Assembly: GCA_024138025.1 (NCBI GenBank)
Contig: JAMXBD010000065.1
Span: 806,001-870,000 of the forward strand
Source of the DNA: Combretum micranthum
Taxonomy: Eukaryota > Streptophyta > Magnoliopsida > Myrtales > Combretaceae
Direction: 5' to 3'
DNA: 64,000 bases
The notes under the pieces were generated by a model that did no database searches, had not been told where the DNA came from, and saw only the letters and a program-made list of their open reading frames with translations. The translations under genes and the position numbers were made by a program. Shown piece after piece: positions 36,300 through 48,913 of the stretch; position 1 is the first letter of the stretch; the number at the start of each line of letters is the position of its first letter.

Positions 36300-38057
36300 C
36301 TGCTGATATGTATCCTCCTTCCCTCGTCCCCGGCCTCTACCCCGTCGCACGTACGTCCTGGGTAACGGGGTACGCAAATGAGGATGTTGTGTAGATGAAC
36401 AATCTTTGTAACTGCAGCATCCTCATGTCCATAGCAGCACTGTACTAATGGAATGGGACAGAGTCTGGCTTGACCTGTATGAGGCCTTCCCCCATATCAT
36501 GTGATAGCAATGGTCATTTTCTGTGGAGCCAAGGGATATGGAACTCAGTGTATGACTGGTCTGGCATGGGTGTGTCTCCCATATAGTAAGATGTCGATGA
36601 CAGGCCAGCCTCGTCCTGAATGAGCTGAGAAGGACCACCCTCATCAAGTGAAGGTAGATCGGACGGCTCAGGCTCGTCTTGATCTGAATACCTGGTGCTC
36701 GAGCTCGTCCCAGATCCCAACCCCATCCCCGTCCACGCCTCTCTCTAGAAGGCTGTCGTCTCTGTACGTATGAGACTGTTGGTCACACGTGCTGTTGATG
36801 GTGGAGCTGGTGGCACTGGATCATTAAAATTCAACCCCATAAACTCTTCCACCACACGACAGACATCTCGTGTAGTAGATGGAGTGAGCTCTGGGGGCAT
36901 GTCTGGGATGCTATAAATGAAATCAGCCTGCGAGTAATAACAAAAAATAATATCGATGAGTAGCTGCTAAGTCAGTACAAGTCCATATAAAGCTTATAGA
37001 GACAGTGATCTTACCATGTATCGTATGATAGCTCCCATGCGACCGATCCAACGTCTGGTGATCGCATGATACCATTGAAAGTAATCATCAGATATCCTAG
37101 CAGGCAAATCTGGCAGCTCAACTATGCAATCACGCCGAGCATCCCACTCAGCTATCCACCTGGCGTGCTCAACCTGCCAGTTCCACTCGGAACGTCTTCT
37201 CATGTCAATCTCATGGAGGGATCTCATATCGGCAGGGGGGGCTGGGATCCCCTGGAAGCCACCAAACTGTCTAAGCACTCCGTCAAGGTAGTAGTACTCA
37301 ACTAGGTAGAAGCAAACTAATGGGACCCGTGCACGCCAAACATCACTACCCACTAGGCAGTATGGAGGTAGGGAGGGCAAGATCGAACTATAGGGGTCCC
37401 ATACCACCTGATGCAGTAGAAAAAGTGAAATATTGCGTAAACAAACCATCGAACTATAGTAATTTAACAGTACAAGACATTGGAAATCAATTGAGGTATA
37501 GGAGGGAACGGATGTCATACCTGATGCGTCGTCTGTCTGTCGAAAGAAGCGCGGTAGTCAATCAGCAGATGTGTCGATACTCAGGTCAAGTCAAAAGTCG
37601 CACCCCAATGGTTGATGAGTGGGCGGCCTGTGGTAATTGATGTGTGTAGTCGACGAACTGAGGCAATGTGGGGGGAGTGCTCCCATGCCCATATCTGCAG
37701 GACAACTAACGGTCCTGCCATGTCCCCGTATCAACGTGCGAAGCCAAGCATAGCTGCTTGTATAGCCAAGCCAAACAGGTTGCTCCCCACGCGTGCTGCC
37801 TGGCTGTCTCAAAGTCTCAGAGCAGCTGGAGGTACATAAGATGGACGTAATTAGAGGACTTGTCTGCGACAATAAAGCCCCCAAGCAGCAGCAAAATGTA
37901 CGCCCTAGCGTGGCGTCTAATCATCAGCAAAATCAGGTAGGTCGGTGAAGTGGCTATCCAACCATGACATCTTCAGGCGACCATCATTCATATCAACGCT
38001 GGGTTGGGGTCGGAGTCCTAGCAACTCCTCGCATAAATCAGGATAATCCAGCCTAGT
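36300..38057 (-). pseudogene. PMD gene of MULE2, N-terminus deleted and fused to the transposase
   Basis: Plant mobile domain sequence with its N-terminal half missing. It starts at the fusion point near 38058 with RLDYPDLCEELLGL and LKMSWLDSHF. Past a stop at 37917-37919 it continues (ARAYILLLLGGFIVADKSSN, YVHLMYLQLL, then HVDTG), with more stops. After an intron comes a clean open exon at about 37438-36994 containing VVWDPYSSILPSLPPYC, RARVPLVCFYLVEYYYLDGV and LRQFGGFQGIP. A further exon around 36932-36430 is acidic and Pro/Ser-rich, and the last stretch near 36320-36360 reads RRGRGRGRGK, an Arg/Gly tail usual for this family. Not expected to be functional. Confidence 0.75.
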
Positions 38058-40275
38058 CGCCCCCTTCTGACCATACATTGTTAGACGTGGTGCAATTATA
38101 ACCTCGTATATCCGTTCTTGGTAATCGAAACAAGTAACTCTATGGGAACTGGATATGTTGTTCCATCTCTCAAACTTCTTCGCAGCGTATTCTGTGAGCA
38201 ACTTACCCATACTCATGGCATTACTGGCTTTACGCCTTTGCTTATTAAAGATGGAGTTGCAAATGTAGAAGGTTTTCTTTACCAATGCTGCCATAGGTAA
38301 GCACCTGGCATCTTTTATAACTGAATTGTGACTTTTTGCCATGTTTGTTGTGCCTTGGCCAAATCTAACACCTCCATCGTAAGATAAAGTCCACATGCAT
38401 GGAGGCAACTCGCGAAAATATCGTGTTGTCCAAGGGTTGCTTTGAAGTGCAACATTAAAATATCCGTGGAACTTTCGACTCTGGGCTTGATAGGCAGCTC
38501 TTTTTATTATTTCCTTACATTCCTTGCTTTTGGCCTTCGAATTAAAGTTGCTAGCAACATGCCGAATACACCAGCGCCAAGGCCATCCTCTAGGCCACAC
38601 CGCATTCTCACCTTCGACTGCACTCCTAATACAGGTATGCCGGTCCGATATCAAGCAAATATTGGATCGGTCTTTGATGACGTGTTCTAACACTTTTGCA
38701 AGGAACCAACTCCATGTTTCCGCCTTCTCCTCATCCACAAGAGCATACGTCAATGAGACTATATGATTTGCCCCATTTACTACCACTGTAATAAGCAATT
38801 TGTGCTTGTACTTACCATACAGGAAGGTACCATCAACTATGATAACAGGTCTGCAATGATTTAACGTATGTAACTTAGTCAGTGAATATCAATAAGCTAA
38901 AACAAAATTTAACAATGATTACAATACATACCTGCAGTGGTGAAACGCCTCAATGCAAGGACCAAACGCCCAAAAAAGCTTATCTAGGAATATGTGGCCG
39001 ACGGTATTTGAATCTTGAGTTTGCCACTCAACCTTTGTTCCTGGATTTGCCTTAGTAATTGCATTAAGTAGATGCAGAAGCTCCACATAAGACGCCTCCC
39101 AACTTCCATACACCTTCTCAATGGCCTTTCTCTTTGCCTCACGAATTCTCTTGATATGAACATTATACCCGAACTGCTTTAATATATTTGTTTGGAGATC
39201 CTTCGCCCTCACATCTGGAGAATTGCGGATCTCCCATATTATGGCCCTGGACAAGCTGGTGGAGTCCAACTGAGAGTGATCTTGTCCAGTGATTTCATCC
39301 AAGCAGGTGTGAGGTCCTTCATATTTAATAATGTGAAACCACCCACCATGTTTCTTATAACTGCCTCTGAGTCTCCACTTACAACCTTTGTTATGGATAT
39401 CAGTACACTTCACTGTCCATGCTCTTGGGTCCGAATCCACTACCTTGAAATTATAATGGTTCGTAATGTGCCACATTTTAACTACCCGTATGAGATGATC
39501 TTTCGTCTCAAAACGCATCCCACCTTGAATTCATCACTGAAGCTCCAATTCCCAGCACTCATTTCTTGCTCATCATCATATGCTGCGTAAGCACTACCAA
39601 CTTCAGCATTGAAAAACGGAACTAGAGCTGAGCTCCCTACTGTATCAACGTCTGTAGGAGCAACAAAACGGTCCCAATTAATTCCCCTTTGTTGTACCTC
39701 AGGCAGGGTATATTGTTGGGAAAATGCTTTGACATTAACATTTTCATCATCATCGTAGTCGTCACTGGATTCACTTGCCAATGAGTCTTGCATAGCATCC
39801 ATATCATCCACCTACCGATGTAGGTCCACAAAATTCAAAGTGACCTATTTCCACTTGTGCACTGCCTATTGTCTAAACTGGAGTAGAGTTTGAGTCTACC
39901 AACCCCTGGCTCTCAATATTTCTATCATTGCCCATTTCCCCTGCAGGTGCCTGTGACAATTTAGTTTCCAATATCTACACATAAACAGCCACTAAGTCTT
40001 CTGTGTATACCAACATCTCTTGTGACGTATCATCATCGATTACTGGAATAATATCATAACGTAGCGTCCTACTCCAATAGCTACCCTATGATATAGCTCC
40101 ACCCGATGTGTACACCTATTTACCTTTAGTCTATTGCAAATAATCTCAACTATTGCTCATATGTTGAATTCCTACTAATACTGGCCATAGTAACAGGCCG
40201 CTTATCATAACCAAAACCATCATCCCCTTGCACAATATTACCATGAGCGTACAGTATGAACTTCACCTTATCCAT
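38058..40275 (-). pseudogene. MURA-type transposase of MULE2, SWIM finger deleted
   Basis: Equivalent of the MULE1 transposase. It starts at the ATG at 40275, with a decayed N-terminal region to ~39830, the acidic SLASESSDDYDDDE region (39811 down), a single-base frameshift near 39512 inside the FKVGMRF motif of the MuDR DNA-binding domain, and then long open stretches: 39518-38919 (DNA-binding domain, HTC, to EAFHHCR) and 38798-37917 (DDE MULE domain: CLISDRHTCIRSAVEG, WRWCIRHVASNF, then FRELPPCMWTLSYDGG). The intron at about 38800-38925 matches the one in MULE1. The open frame runs straight out of MYGQK into PMD sequence, so the SWIM finger and zinc knuckle are absent. Confidence 0.82.
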
Positions 40276-41013
40276 TTCCTCACAAATCCTGCCATCTCAT
40301 CAAAATTAGCTTCCACGCATCAAATTCACAAAATCACACTTATGAATTGCATTCCTCGTAATATTTAACATAATTCCTACACCTGCACCTCAACTTTCAA
40401 AGTTGAAATTTAATTTTCTAATCTATTCTGCTTTCTTAGAAATATTAGCTTTTTTCATTGCATATTTCCATGCCATACCAAATCACCATACCAATACTAA
40501 AGTACTAAATGCACCCCATTAACGATAATTGAAGTTATTTTTATTTTTTTTCCCACACTCAAATTCCTAAAATAATTATCAATAAGAACTACTTAAGACA
40601 TGATTTTTTTCAAAGCAAATATTATATATTCATATCCATTCAACATACAATAGGAAAAAAAAAACGTCGGCGTTGGAATCATGCTACAAAAATATTCTAA
40701 CAACACATACAGTCGACATTCAATAATGCAGCATGAATGATTGAAAAAAAATACGAAAATACGAGGAAATCCAACCTCAACGTTGCCGTCGGTGGTTTCG
40801 CACAAAATCTCCCGCTTTCGATCCTCCTACCCACGAAATTGCAATACAATCAACTTCGGAGCAATTAAATCACCCAAATGAGGAACAACTACGAATTGAT
40901 TTGTGGATTTTGGCCGCAACAATAGCAAAATGGCGCAATTTTGCGAATTAGGGTTCCGACGAGTGAAGGAGAAACGGGGAAGAAGAAGACGCGCGTGGAG
41001 TTTATAATCCGCT

Positions 41014-41190
41014 GACCTCGTCTCTTCAAGAGACGAGGTTGATCACTAATGACCTCGTCTCTTCAAGAGACGAGGTCACATGCGCTGTAATCCCGTCTCT
41101 TCGAGAGACGAAATCATTATAGAATGAGACTCGTCTCTCAAAGAGACGAGGTCAAGCACTTATGACCTCGTCTCTTCGAAAGACGAGGCC
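41014..41190. repeat. Five phased 27-bp palindromes, 5' end of MULE2
   Basis: Units begin at 41014, 41051, 41089, 41127 and 41164 (spacings 37, 38, 38 and 37 bp). The first two are perfect: GACCTCGTCTCTT, one base, inverse arm. This is the cleanest array in the window. Confidence 0.93.
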
Positions 41191-41282
41191 ATGTTGTCTA
41201 AAATCGGGAATAATTTTTTTCGATGGTATTTTCGTAATTATTTTTAAAAATATTAATATTTTTTTCCTTTTCCCGCTTTTTA

Positions 41283-42194
41283 GATGGTACCTATAATTAA
41301 ATGGAAAAAACGTCATGGATACAATTCTTTTTTTCCTTTATCTTTTTATCCAAGATAGATATAAAATTTAAGATAGAAATTTTAATTTTAATAGTATTTT
41401 ATATTATTCATAATAATATCCCTTAGTATAACAAGAATTTTTAAAATTAAAAAAGAAAAAATTGATGCACAACTATATAATCTTGTTCTCTATCATTGTG
41501 TTAAATGGTACATAATTAGGGTTATAGACAAGTTACTACAAGCTCAAACTTAAAATAATGTCTGTATATTTAAATAAGTCAAGTTTAAGCTTTGATTTAG
41601 ACTGAATGAGTCAACTTGTAAACAAGTTCATTTGTACTTGTAATAGACATATTACTTTTAGGTTTAAGAAAAATAAAAAACAAAATATCTAAATAAGATA
41701 AGCTCAATTTTAAATTTCAAATTTGAAAAAAGCTTAAACAACCTTGATAAAAACCCGGTTCAAGCTCAAAATAAAGCTCATTTAGTTAAATGAGCTAAAT
41801 TCGAGCTTGAATTTTAGACTCAACAAAAAGCTAAACTCAAGCTCAATAACTTTTGAACAAGTCAAGCCCGAGCATTTAAAAGCTTTACTCATTTCTAACC
41901 TTAGTGCAATGCATTTATGTGTTAAAAAAAATGTTAAAGTATCTAAATATAATTGTAGAATTATTAAATAATATAATTGTCTTGATTTTTCAAATTAATT
42001 CATAAATTGAGCATAATATTGACTTCTCAATTTCACTTCTTAATTTAGGAAAAACTTCTAAGCATTCCAATATAATAATTAATATATTGAGTATTCTATT
42101 AGTACAATTGGATGTTATGTGAGTAAATGATTAACGAAATTGGGGGAAAAATCAACTATATAATTTTCCTTGATTCAATACTCTTATATAGGAA
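41283..42194. other. Intergenic DNA between MULE2 and MULE3
   Basis: No gene. Around 41520-41890 the words agctcaa, aagctca and caagtc recur many times in loosely repeated form, typical of an old degenerate plant repeat; I cannot name the family. Confidence 0.4.
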
Positions 42195-42280
42195 GGGAAA
42201 AGAAAAATAATATTTAAGTTTTTATTAAAAAAATTACAAAATTGTCATTGGATTCAAATAATCCCAATTTTAAGTAACTT

Positions 42281-42504
42281 ACCCTCGTCTCTTGAAAAGA
42301 CGAAGTCATAGGTGTCTGACCTACTCTCTTCAAGAGATGAGGTTCTCATAATTCAAAGGTACCTCATCTCTCGAAGAGACAAGGTCTAACTACAAAAGTA
42401 CATTGTCTCTTCAAGAGATGAGGTTTCACTACAGAGGTACCTTATCTCTTGAAAAGACATAGTCAATATAAATTATTGATTTCGTCATTTCAAGAGATGA
42501 AGTT
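42281..42504. repeat. Six phased 27-bp palindromes, 3' end of MULE3
   Basis: Units begin at 42281, 42318, 42360, 42399, 42438 and 42478 (spacings 37, 42, 39, 39 and 40 bp). All keep 27 bp although arms have drifted. Confidence 0.88.
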
Positions 42505-42513
42505 AGTATAAAT

Positions 42514-42579
42514 TCTCTCTCTCTTCTCTCTCTCTCTCTCTCTCTCTTCTCTGTCTCTCTCTCTCTTCTCTCTCTTCCC
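42514..42579. repeat. (CT)n microsatellite inside MULE3
   Basis: A CT-rich simple repeat with a few TT interruptions, immediately inside the MULE3 palindrome array. Confidence 0.9.
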
Positions 42580-42714
42580 CCCTAAAAGAACATACTCATA
42601 TACCACACATTTATGCATTAGTTATTATAACCTGTCAAAATCGTATATAATTAGCTATATAAATCATTCATTGGCCATTCACAATAGGTAAATAACTTCT
42701 AGACCACATTATCT

Positions 42715-43327
42715 TGTTGTTTAAAAGGGCGTGAAAAGAAAAACTTAAGGTGTGCTAGGCACTGTCCTTAAGGATAATTCGTCAGCCGTAAAGCAGAGAG
42801 TATTAAGATAATAATTTAGAAAAACTGATTATTAATAATCTTAAAGTGGATAAATGAAATCTGGAGAGATATGTGCAAAAGGTCAGTTTAAAATATCTTT
42901 TTAAGATTAAATATCACAACGAATGGATAAGATAATTTGAAAGTGATTGAAATATAGGAGCAGTGAAGGTAGAAAAACAAATATTATGGTAATTGAAATT
43001 TGAAATGGTAAAAAAACTTGTATTCGGATGAGCTCAAATTAATAATAATATCTAAATATTATTAAAATAATAATATGCACGAAAAATAATATATTCCTTT
43101 GGACCGGGCCAAGACATATGATTACACGCATAGGGAGGGGAGGCAATTCACAAATTTACATTAGCCTGGTCTAAGCTTTGTGCGCGTGAGCCCATACCTT
43201 TCCACCAACTCTTTACAAGCCCACAAAGAGAAGGAAGTTAATAAACAAGAATAAGAAACAAAGTCTAAGGAATGTAGACTTATTCCTTTTGAAATATATA
43301 CACACACACACACTACAACATACAACA
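42715..43327 (-). repeat. 3' LTR of the Copia element
   Basis: A 613-bp direct repeat of 47817-48432; contains a (CA)n microsatellite near its outer end (43300-43313). Confidence 0.92.
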
Positions 43328-43941
43328 ATCCCCCACATATTTCAAAAGCAAAAAAAATGAAGAGATAAAAGAAATACTAGGTTTCCTCAAATGAGTATTA
43401 TGCCTCGAATTTAGTGTCTTTAACACTATGAACCAGACTTAGAATAATGAGATATGACTTCCAAAATAAATGGTGCAGCTTAAAGCTTCTATGAACCAAG
43501 AATTTTTACTGTAAGCTAAAATGCTCACTAATCACATTATACACCACAAATTTTTTGCCATTCATCGCGGTTTTGTGCTAATAGGCCATGTGCATGCCTG
43601 GTTAATCATGAGTGCTCTAGAGATTTCGCCACAAATCTCATAGAAGCGGCCTCGCTTCACACTCATATAGATCATTCCATCAAGTGTATACTACAGAATA
43701 CACCACTTTAAAGGATATGGAATTTGATTAAGAGCTTTGCTCAACCTCTCTTTCTTTGCAGTTTAGCACTACACACACCATAGGAGGGACATCATTTAAT
43801 AGTGATGCACAAATCAAGCAACGACTTATCATTACCCATATGAACCTATTTCATGGGATCTCCAATCACATAGGTTGGGTTACCACCATTGTTGATACTT
43901 TAACATGGCTTTTGTCCCATACCCTTCGATGTTTCATTTAT

Positions 43942-46900
43942 TCACTTTCTCCCCAAAGGTTTAGTCAGAGAATCGGCCAAATTCACTTCTAACTTCACAT
44001 AATCTATTGAGATAATTCCATCTTTCAGCAGCTGCTTCACTACATCATGTCTCAATCGAATATGTCTATTCTTTCCATTGAAGGTCTTATTCTTAGCAAT
44101 AGATATGGCCGCTTGACAATCACAATACATAGACACAGATGGTGTAGGTTTTAAACCTAATGGAATATTTGCCAAGAAGTTTCTTAATCACTCAGCCTCA
44201 TTACCAGCCAATTCCAAAGCAATAAATTCTGACTCCATAATAGACTTAGCTATGATAGTATGTTTGGCTAATTTCCATGAAATTACACCACCTACAAGGG
44301 TGAATGTATAACCACTAGTGGATTTTGTCTCATCTAAATCAGAGATCCAATTGGCATCATTGTATGGATCTAATGTAGCAAGAAATCCACTATATAGAAT
44401 ACAATAATTCATAGTACCTCTCAGATATTTCATTAGTCTGACAACACAGTCCAATGATCATAACCAGGATTATGTGTATACCTACTCGATCTACACAGCA
44501 TATGCTATGTCAGGTCTTGAAAATACTTTAAATGCATCAGACTTCCAATTATCTATGCATACTCAGATTGAGCAACGGTATCTCCTCTGTTTTTCTTTAA
44601 TTGAGTATCAGCATCATGATGGGTACTCACAGGATTGACATCAAATTGTCCAAACTTCTTAAGAAGTTTCTCAACATAATGCTCTTGCGATAGCATGATA
44701 CTATCATTCTTCCTTATGATTTTAACACGCAAAATAACACTTGCTTCACCTATGTCCTTCATATCAAATTTAGAAGTAAGAAAATACTTTGTTTTACTCA
44801 CTACATCAAGACTAGTACCAAATATAAGCATATCATATACATATAGACATATGATAACACAATCATCATCAACAAGTTTTGTAAAAACACATTTATCAAC
44901 TTCAACGGTAGAAAAACCATTTTTAACAAAACTTGGTCAAATTTTTCATACCATTGTTTAGGAGCTTATTTTAAACCATACAATGATTTAAGAAGTTTAC
45001 AGACTTTCTTTTCTTATCTTGGAACAACACAACCTTTAAGATTGCACCATATAAATTTTTTCTTCTAAATCACCATTTAAAACGCAGTTTTTACATCTAT
45101 TTGATAAATAACAAGCTTATAAATTGAAGCCAAGGTAATAAAACTCGAATAGACAAAATTCTAGTTACAGGGGCAAAAGTATCAAAATAGTCTCCATTTT
45201 GCTTTTGAGTAAAACCTTTTGCAACTAATCTAGCTTTAAACTTATCAACTGAACCATCAAGATTTAATTTCCTTTTAAAAACCATTTACAACCAATGGGT
45301 TAAGCTCCAGGAAGTAAATCTACCAATTTCCATGTTTTATTTTGTAAAATAGAATCTATTTTTTATGGCTTCTTTCAAAAAAGGTGCATCAGATGAGGAA
45401 ATTGCATCTGAGAAGGTTAATGGATCATTTTCAACAAGATAAGTATAAAAATCATTTTCAAAAGAATATTCTTTCCTTTGTCTTTTGCTTCTTCTTAAAT
45501 ATTAATTTCTAGAAACATTTTCAGAAGTGTTTTCAGAAGATGGTGTATTTGGAATATTTTTAGATTTTAAAGGAAAAACATGTTCAAAAAACTCTGCATT
45601 TTTGTTTCAACAATTGTATTGCAATCTAACACATCGCTTTTTAATACAAGAAATCTATATGCAGCACTATGTTCAGCATAGCCAATAAACATGTAATCTG
45701 AAGTTTTAGAACCTAATTTTCTTTTCTTAGGATCAAGAAGCATAACTTTAGCAAGACACCCCCACACTTTTAAATATTTCAAATTAGGAGAATAACATTT
45801 TCAAAGTTCATAAGGTGTTTTTCTTGTTTTCTTATAAGATATCTTATTCTACAAGTGACATGCAGTTAATATGGCTTCACCCCAAAGATTTTCAGGTGCA
45901 TTAAACTAACAAGCATACAATTCATCATTTCTTTTAATGTATTATTTTTCCTTTCAGCTACTCCATTAGATTACGGGGAATAAGGAGGAGTTATTTCATG
46001 AATTATTCTTCCTTTTCACAGTATTCATTTAGTAAAATATACTCACCACCTCTATCTGATCTAATTCTTTAATTTTCTTATTTAATTAATTATCTACTTC
46101 TGCTTTGTATATTAAAAACATGCCAAATGCCTAATCTTTATTTCTAAGCAAGTAGACTTTAGTATATCTAGAAAAATCATCTATAAAAGTTACATAATAT
46201 CTTTTACCTCCTCTAGTCATATTTTGCTTCAAATCACCTAGATTAGTGTGAATTAAACTTAATAATTCAGATTCTCTAAAAACAGATGCACATGTTTTAT
46301 TAATTTGTTTAGATTCAGTACAAATTTCACATTTACTCATACTTGAAAAATTAATATTAGAAATTAACCCAACATATTGCATTTTCTTAATATAAGGTAA
46401 ACTAACATGTCCTAATCCACCATACCATAAATCACAAAAATCAATCAATTAAGTAGAAGAAGTAACATTTCCATTCATAACTTTAAAAACATTAAGTACA
46501 AATAAACCATGACTACAATAACCCTTGCCAACAAAAACGTTATTTTTTGTCATTACTACTTTATCAGACTCAAATGACACTTTCACTCCCGTTTTTCCCA
46601 ACAATGCCATTGAAATCAAATTGGTTCTAATGTTGGGAACATGTAGCACCTCGTTCAGATCAAAAGTCTTGCTAGATGTGAGCTTGAGAAGAACCTTTCC
46701 TTTCCTAAGAACTTGGGTAGTTTGAGCATCACCAAAATGCACAGATTTTTCTCCTTCATCAACTTTTGTATTGCTCATGAATGCATCTTTATTTCCGCAA
46801 ATGTGCCTAGTAGCACCAGAATCTATGACTCATTTTTTCACACTAGTCACTATGTTCACAGAAATGGCCGCAACAATAATATCATCTTCTTGAACCAAAT

Positions 46901-47798
46901 TTGCATTTGGTTTAGCAAGATTATCGTTTCTTCCTATCCTCTTCCTACATTGAGGTGCATGATGGCCAGGTTTGCCACATGCGAAGCAATTGCCTCGCTT
47001 CTTAAAAGTGGGATTACTAGCTCCGGGCTTGTAATTAGGTTTTTTTTCGTACTTTTTGTATGACTTGTGCGGTTTGTGATCCATCAAATTCGCCTTACTT
47101 GCAATCTCTATTCCTTTGGCGGCCATGGATTCCTTTCTGTTATGTCCTCGAGATAATGTGGGTGATGAGATCAGCAAGCGAAAGTTGCTTGTGCTTGTGC
47201 TTAAGTTGTTGTTTGTAGTCGCTCCATGATTGAGGCAATTTCTCAATCAGCAAACCAGCAACAAACTACTCCTGTAGATTAATTCTTTCTTATTTGAGGT
47301 CCTCTATCAACTTGTGATACTCATTAATTTGCATTTTAATATCTTTATCCTTAACCATCTCCCACCTATAGTATTTTCTAATAACGAACTTCTGTTTCCC
47401 TGCATCTTTAGCTGTGTATTTGGCAACCATGGAGTCCTAAATCTCCTTTGCATCCTTGTAAGAACAACAAACATCGAACAACTCATTAGATAATGTGCTA
47501 ATAATAGTGTGGCGACATACATTGCTCGCACAACCCAGAGCTCCATTTGTTTGGACGTGGTATATGCTGGTTTAGTATTTGTAAGAGCATATGCAACACC
47601 ATGCATATCCAAAACCGAGAATATACGTTCATTCCATCTTTTAAAATTATCTCCATCAAAGATTTTGATCTTCGATATAACTAGAAATGGCTTAGCAAAT
47701 GGAACAGTTGATAGAACAAGGATAATGCCGTTTGGAGCAACTTCGTGAACAGTAGCGGTGGCAACAACGATTGCCAGAGGGGCAAGATTAGAGGCCAT
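43942..47798 (-). pseudogene. Copia gag-pol polyprotein, decayed
   Basis: Starts at the ATG at 47798 (MASNLAPLAIVVATATV). Gag core: FDGDNFKRWNERIF. Zinc knuckle CFACGKPGHHAPQC near 46970. Protease DSGATRHIC near 46815 (an in-frame stop lies just before it). Integrase zinc domain near 46440-46320 (LWYGGLGH, then CEIC; the usual first His of LWHxRLGH is Tyr), followed by the catalytic core start YVTFIDDFSRY. Reverse transcriptase: [11 protein letters not shown]...FAPVTR near 45220, and the active-site box near 44845 reads YVYD instead of YVDD. RNase H: STSGYTFTLVGGVISW, then IRLRHDVVKQLL and ADSLTKPL at 43960. Many frameshifts and stops separate these blocks; no intact frame remains. Confidence 0.88.
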
Positions 47799-47800
47799 AG

Positions 47801-47881
47801 GAATTATCCTTAAGAATGTTATTTAAAAGGGCGTGAAAAGAAAAACTTGAATGTGCTAGGCACTATCTTTAAGGATAATTC
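47801..47881 (-). other. Copia leader with inverted copy of a U5 segment
   Basis: Only 18 bases separate the 5' LTR from the gag ATG. They do not match a tRNA-iMet primer site (TGGTATCAGAGC type). Instead the leader GAATTATCCTTAAG (+ strand, 47801-47814) is the inverse complement of CTTTAAGGATAATTC at 47867-47881 inside the LTR, with one extra T. It matches the 3' LTR copy (42767-42780) exactly over 14 nt. Confidence 0.6.
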
Positions 47882-48432
47882 ACCAGGCGTAAAGCAAAGA
47901 GTGTTAAGATAATAATTTGGAAAAACTGATTATTAATAATCTTAAAATGGATAAATAAAAGCAATCCAGAGAGATATGTACAACGGGTCAGTTTAAAATA
48001 TCTTTTTAAAATTAAATATCACAATGGATGAATAAGATAATTTGAAAGTGGCCGAAATATAGAAGCAACGGAGGTAGAAAAACAGATTTATGGTAACCGA
48101 CATTTGAAATGGTCAAAAAACTTATATTCGAATAAGCTCAAATTAATAACAATATCTGAATATTATTAAAACAATAATATACATGGAAAATAAAATATTC
48201 ATTTGGATCAGGCCAAGATATATGGCTACACGGGGGGGTGGGTACATATCCACGACTTCACATTAGCTCGACTTAAGCTTTGCGCTCACGAGCCCATATT
48301 TTTCCACCAACTCTTTACAAGCCCACAAAGAGAAGGAAGTTAATAAACCAAACAAGAAATAAGGTCTAAAGAATATGGGACCTATTCCTTTTGATACACA
48401 CACACACACACTACAACATATAACATACAACA
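47817..48432 (-). repeat. 5' LTR of the Copia element
   Basis: A 616-bp direct repeat of 42715-43327. Confidence 0.92.
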
Positions 48433-48913
48433 GGTCCAACCAAAATTGTATTCATAAACCCAATACATCCAAAAACAATCACAAACCCAATCCATCCAAA
48501 CACTATCCCAAACTCAACCTATCTAATCATAATAGTATTGTCAAACCTTTCACCGACAACATCTCTTGTGCAGCATTATCATAAGTTAGTGGAATAATAT
48601 CATAATGTAACGTCCTATCTTCAATAGCTAACTTATAATACAATGTCTACAATGCAATATAGCTTGTGTGACAAGTAAAATACAATGTGTTTAAACAATT
48701 GAAACGAAAAAGACCCCGCCAACACATATAACACCAAAAAATCTACTATGCAATGTCAATAATCGTGAAAAATTAAGCAAAAATCTCAATAATCTCACTT
48801 ACAGTGTTTGGCACTTGGAGCATAGGATTTTTGGAGAGAATTGGGGGTTTTCTAATTTTTGCCTACTGTTCGAATGAGGAAAAAGAAGAAGATGGACAAA
48901 AAATAAACCCGTC

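Larger units (their letters stand above)
35664..41274 (-). mobile_element. MULE2: second full-length family member, opposite orientation
   Basis: A 5,611-bp element flanked by the 8-bp duplication GCTTTTTA (35656-35663 and 41275-41282; a following G may make it 9). The TIRs match each other for about 100 bp (GGRAAAAGG, then aatattaatatttttaaaaa and the CGATTTTAG block) and match MULE1. Four clear palindromes plus a decayed one lie at the 3' end and five at the 5' end. Genes run on the - strand: transposase from 40275, then a PMD gene. A deletion of about 1 kb relative to MULE1 fuses the two reading frames. Better preserved than MULE1, but frameshifted. Confidence 0.9.
42715..48432 (-). mobile_element. 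Ty1/Copia LTR retrotransposon, decayed, nested in MULE3
   Basis: A 5.7-kb element on the - strand. The LTRs are 42715-43327 (3' LTR) and 47817-48432 (5' LTR); in element sense both start TGTTRTATGTTGTAG and end in AYAACA. A polypurine tract (ATGTGGGGGAT) abuts the 3' LTR at 43328-43338. The gene order is gag, protease, integrase, reverse transcriptase, RNase H, which is the Copia order. The flanking bases (tatct and ggtcc) do not form a target duplication. The LTRs differ at many positions and the coding region is full of stops, so the insertion is old. Confidence 0.92.

Noticed and set aside
42710..48437. 5-bp target duplication for the Copia element
   Set aside because: tatct on the left and ggtcc on the right do not match; recorded as absent.
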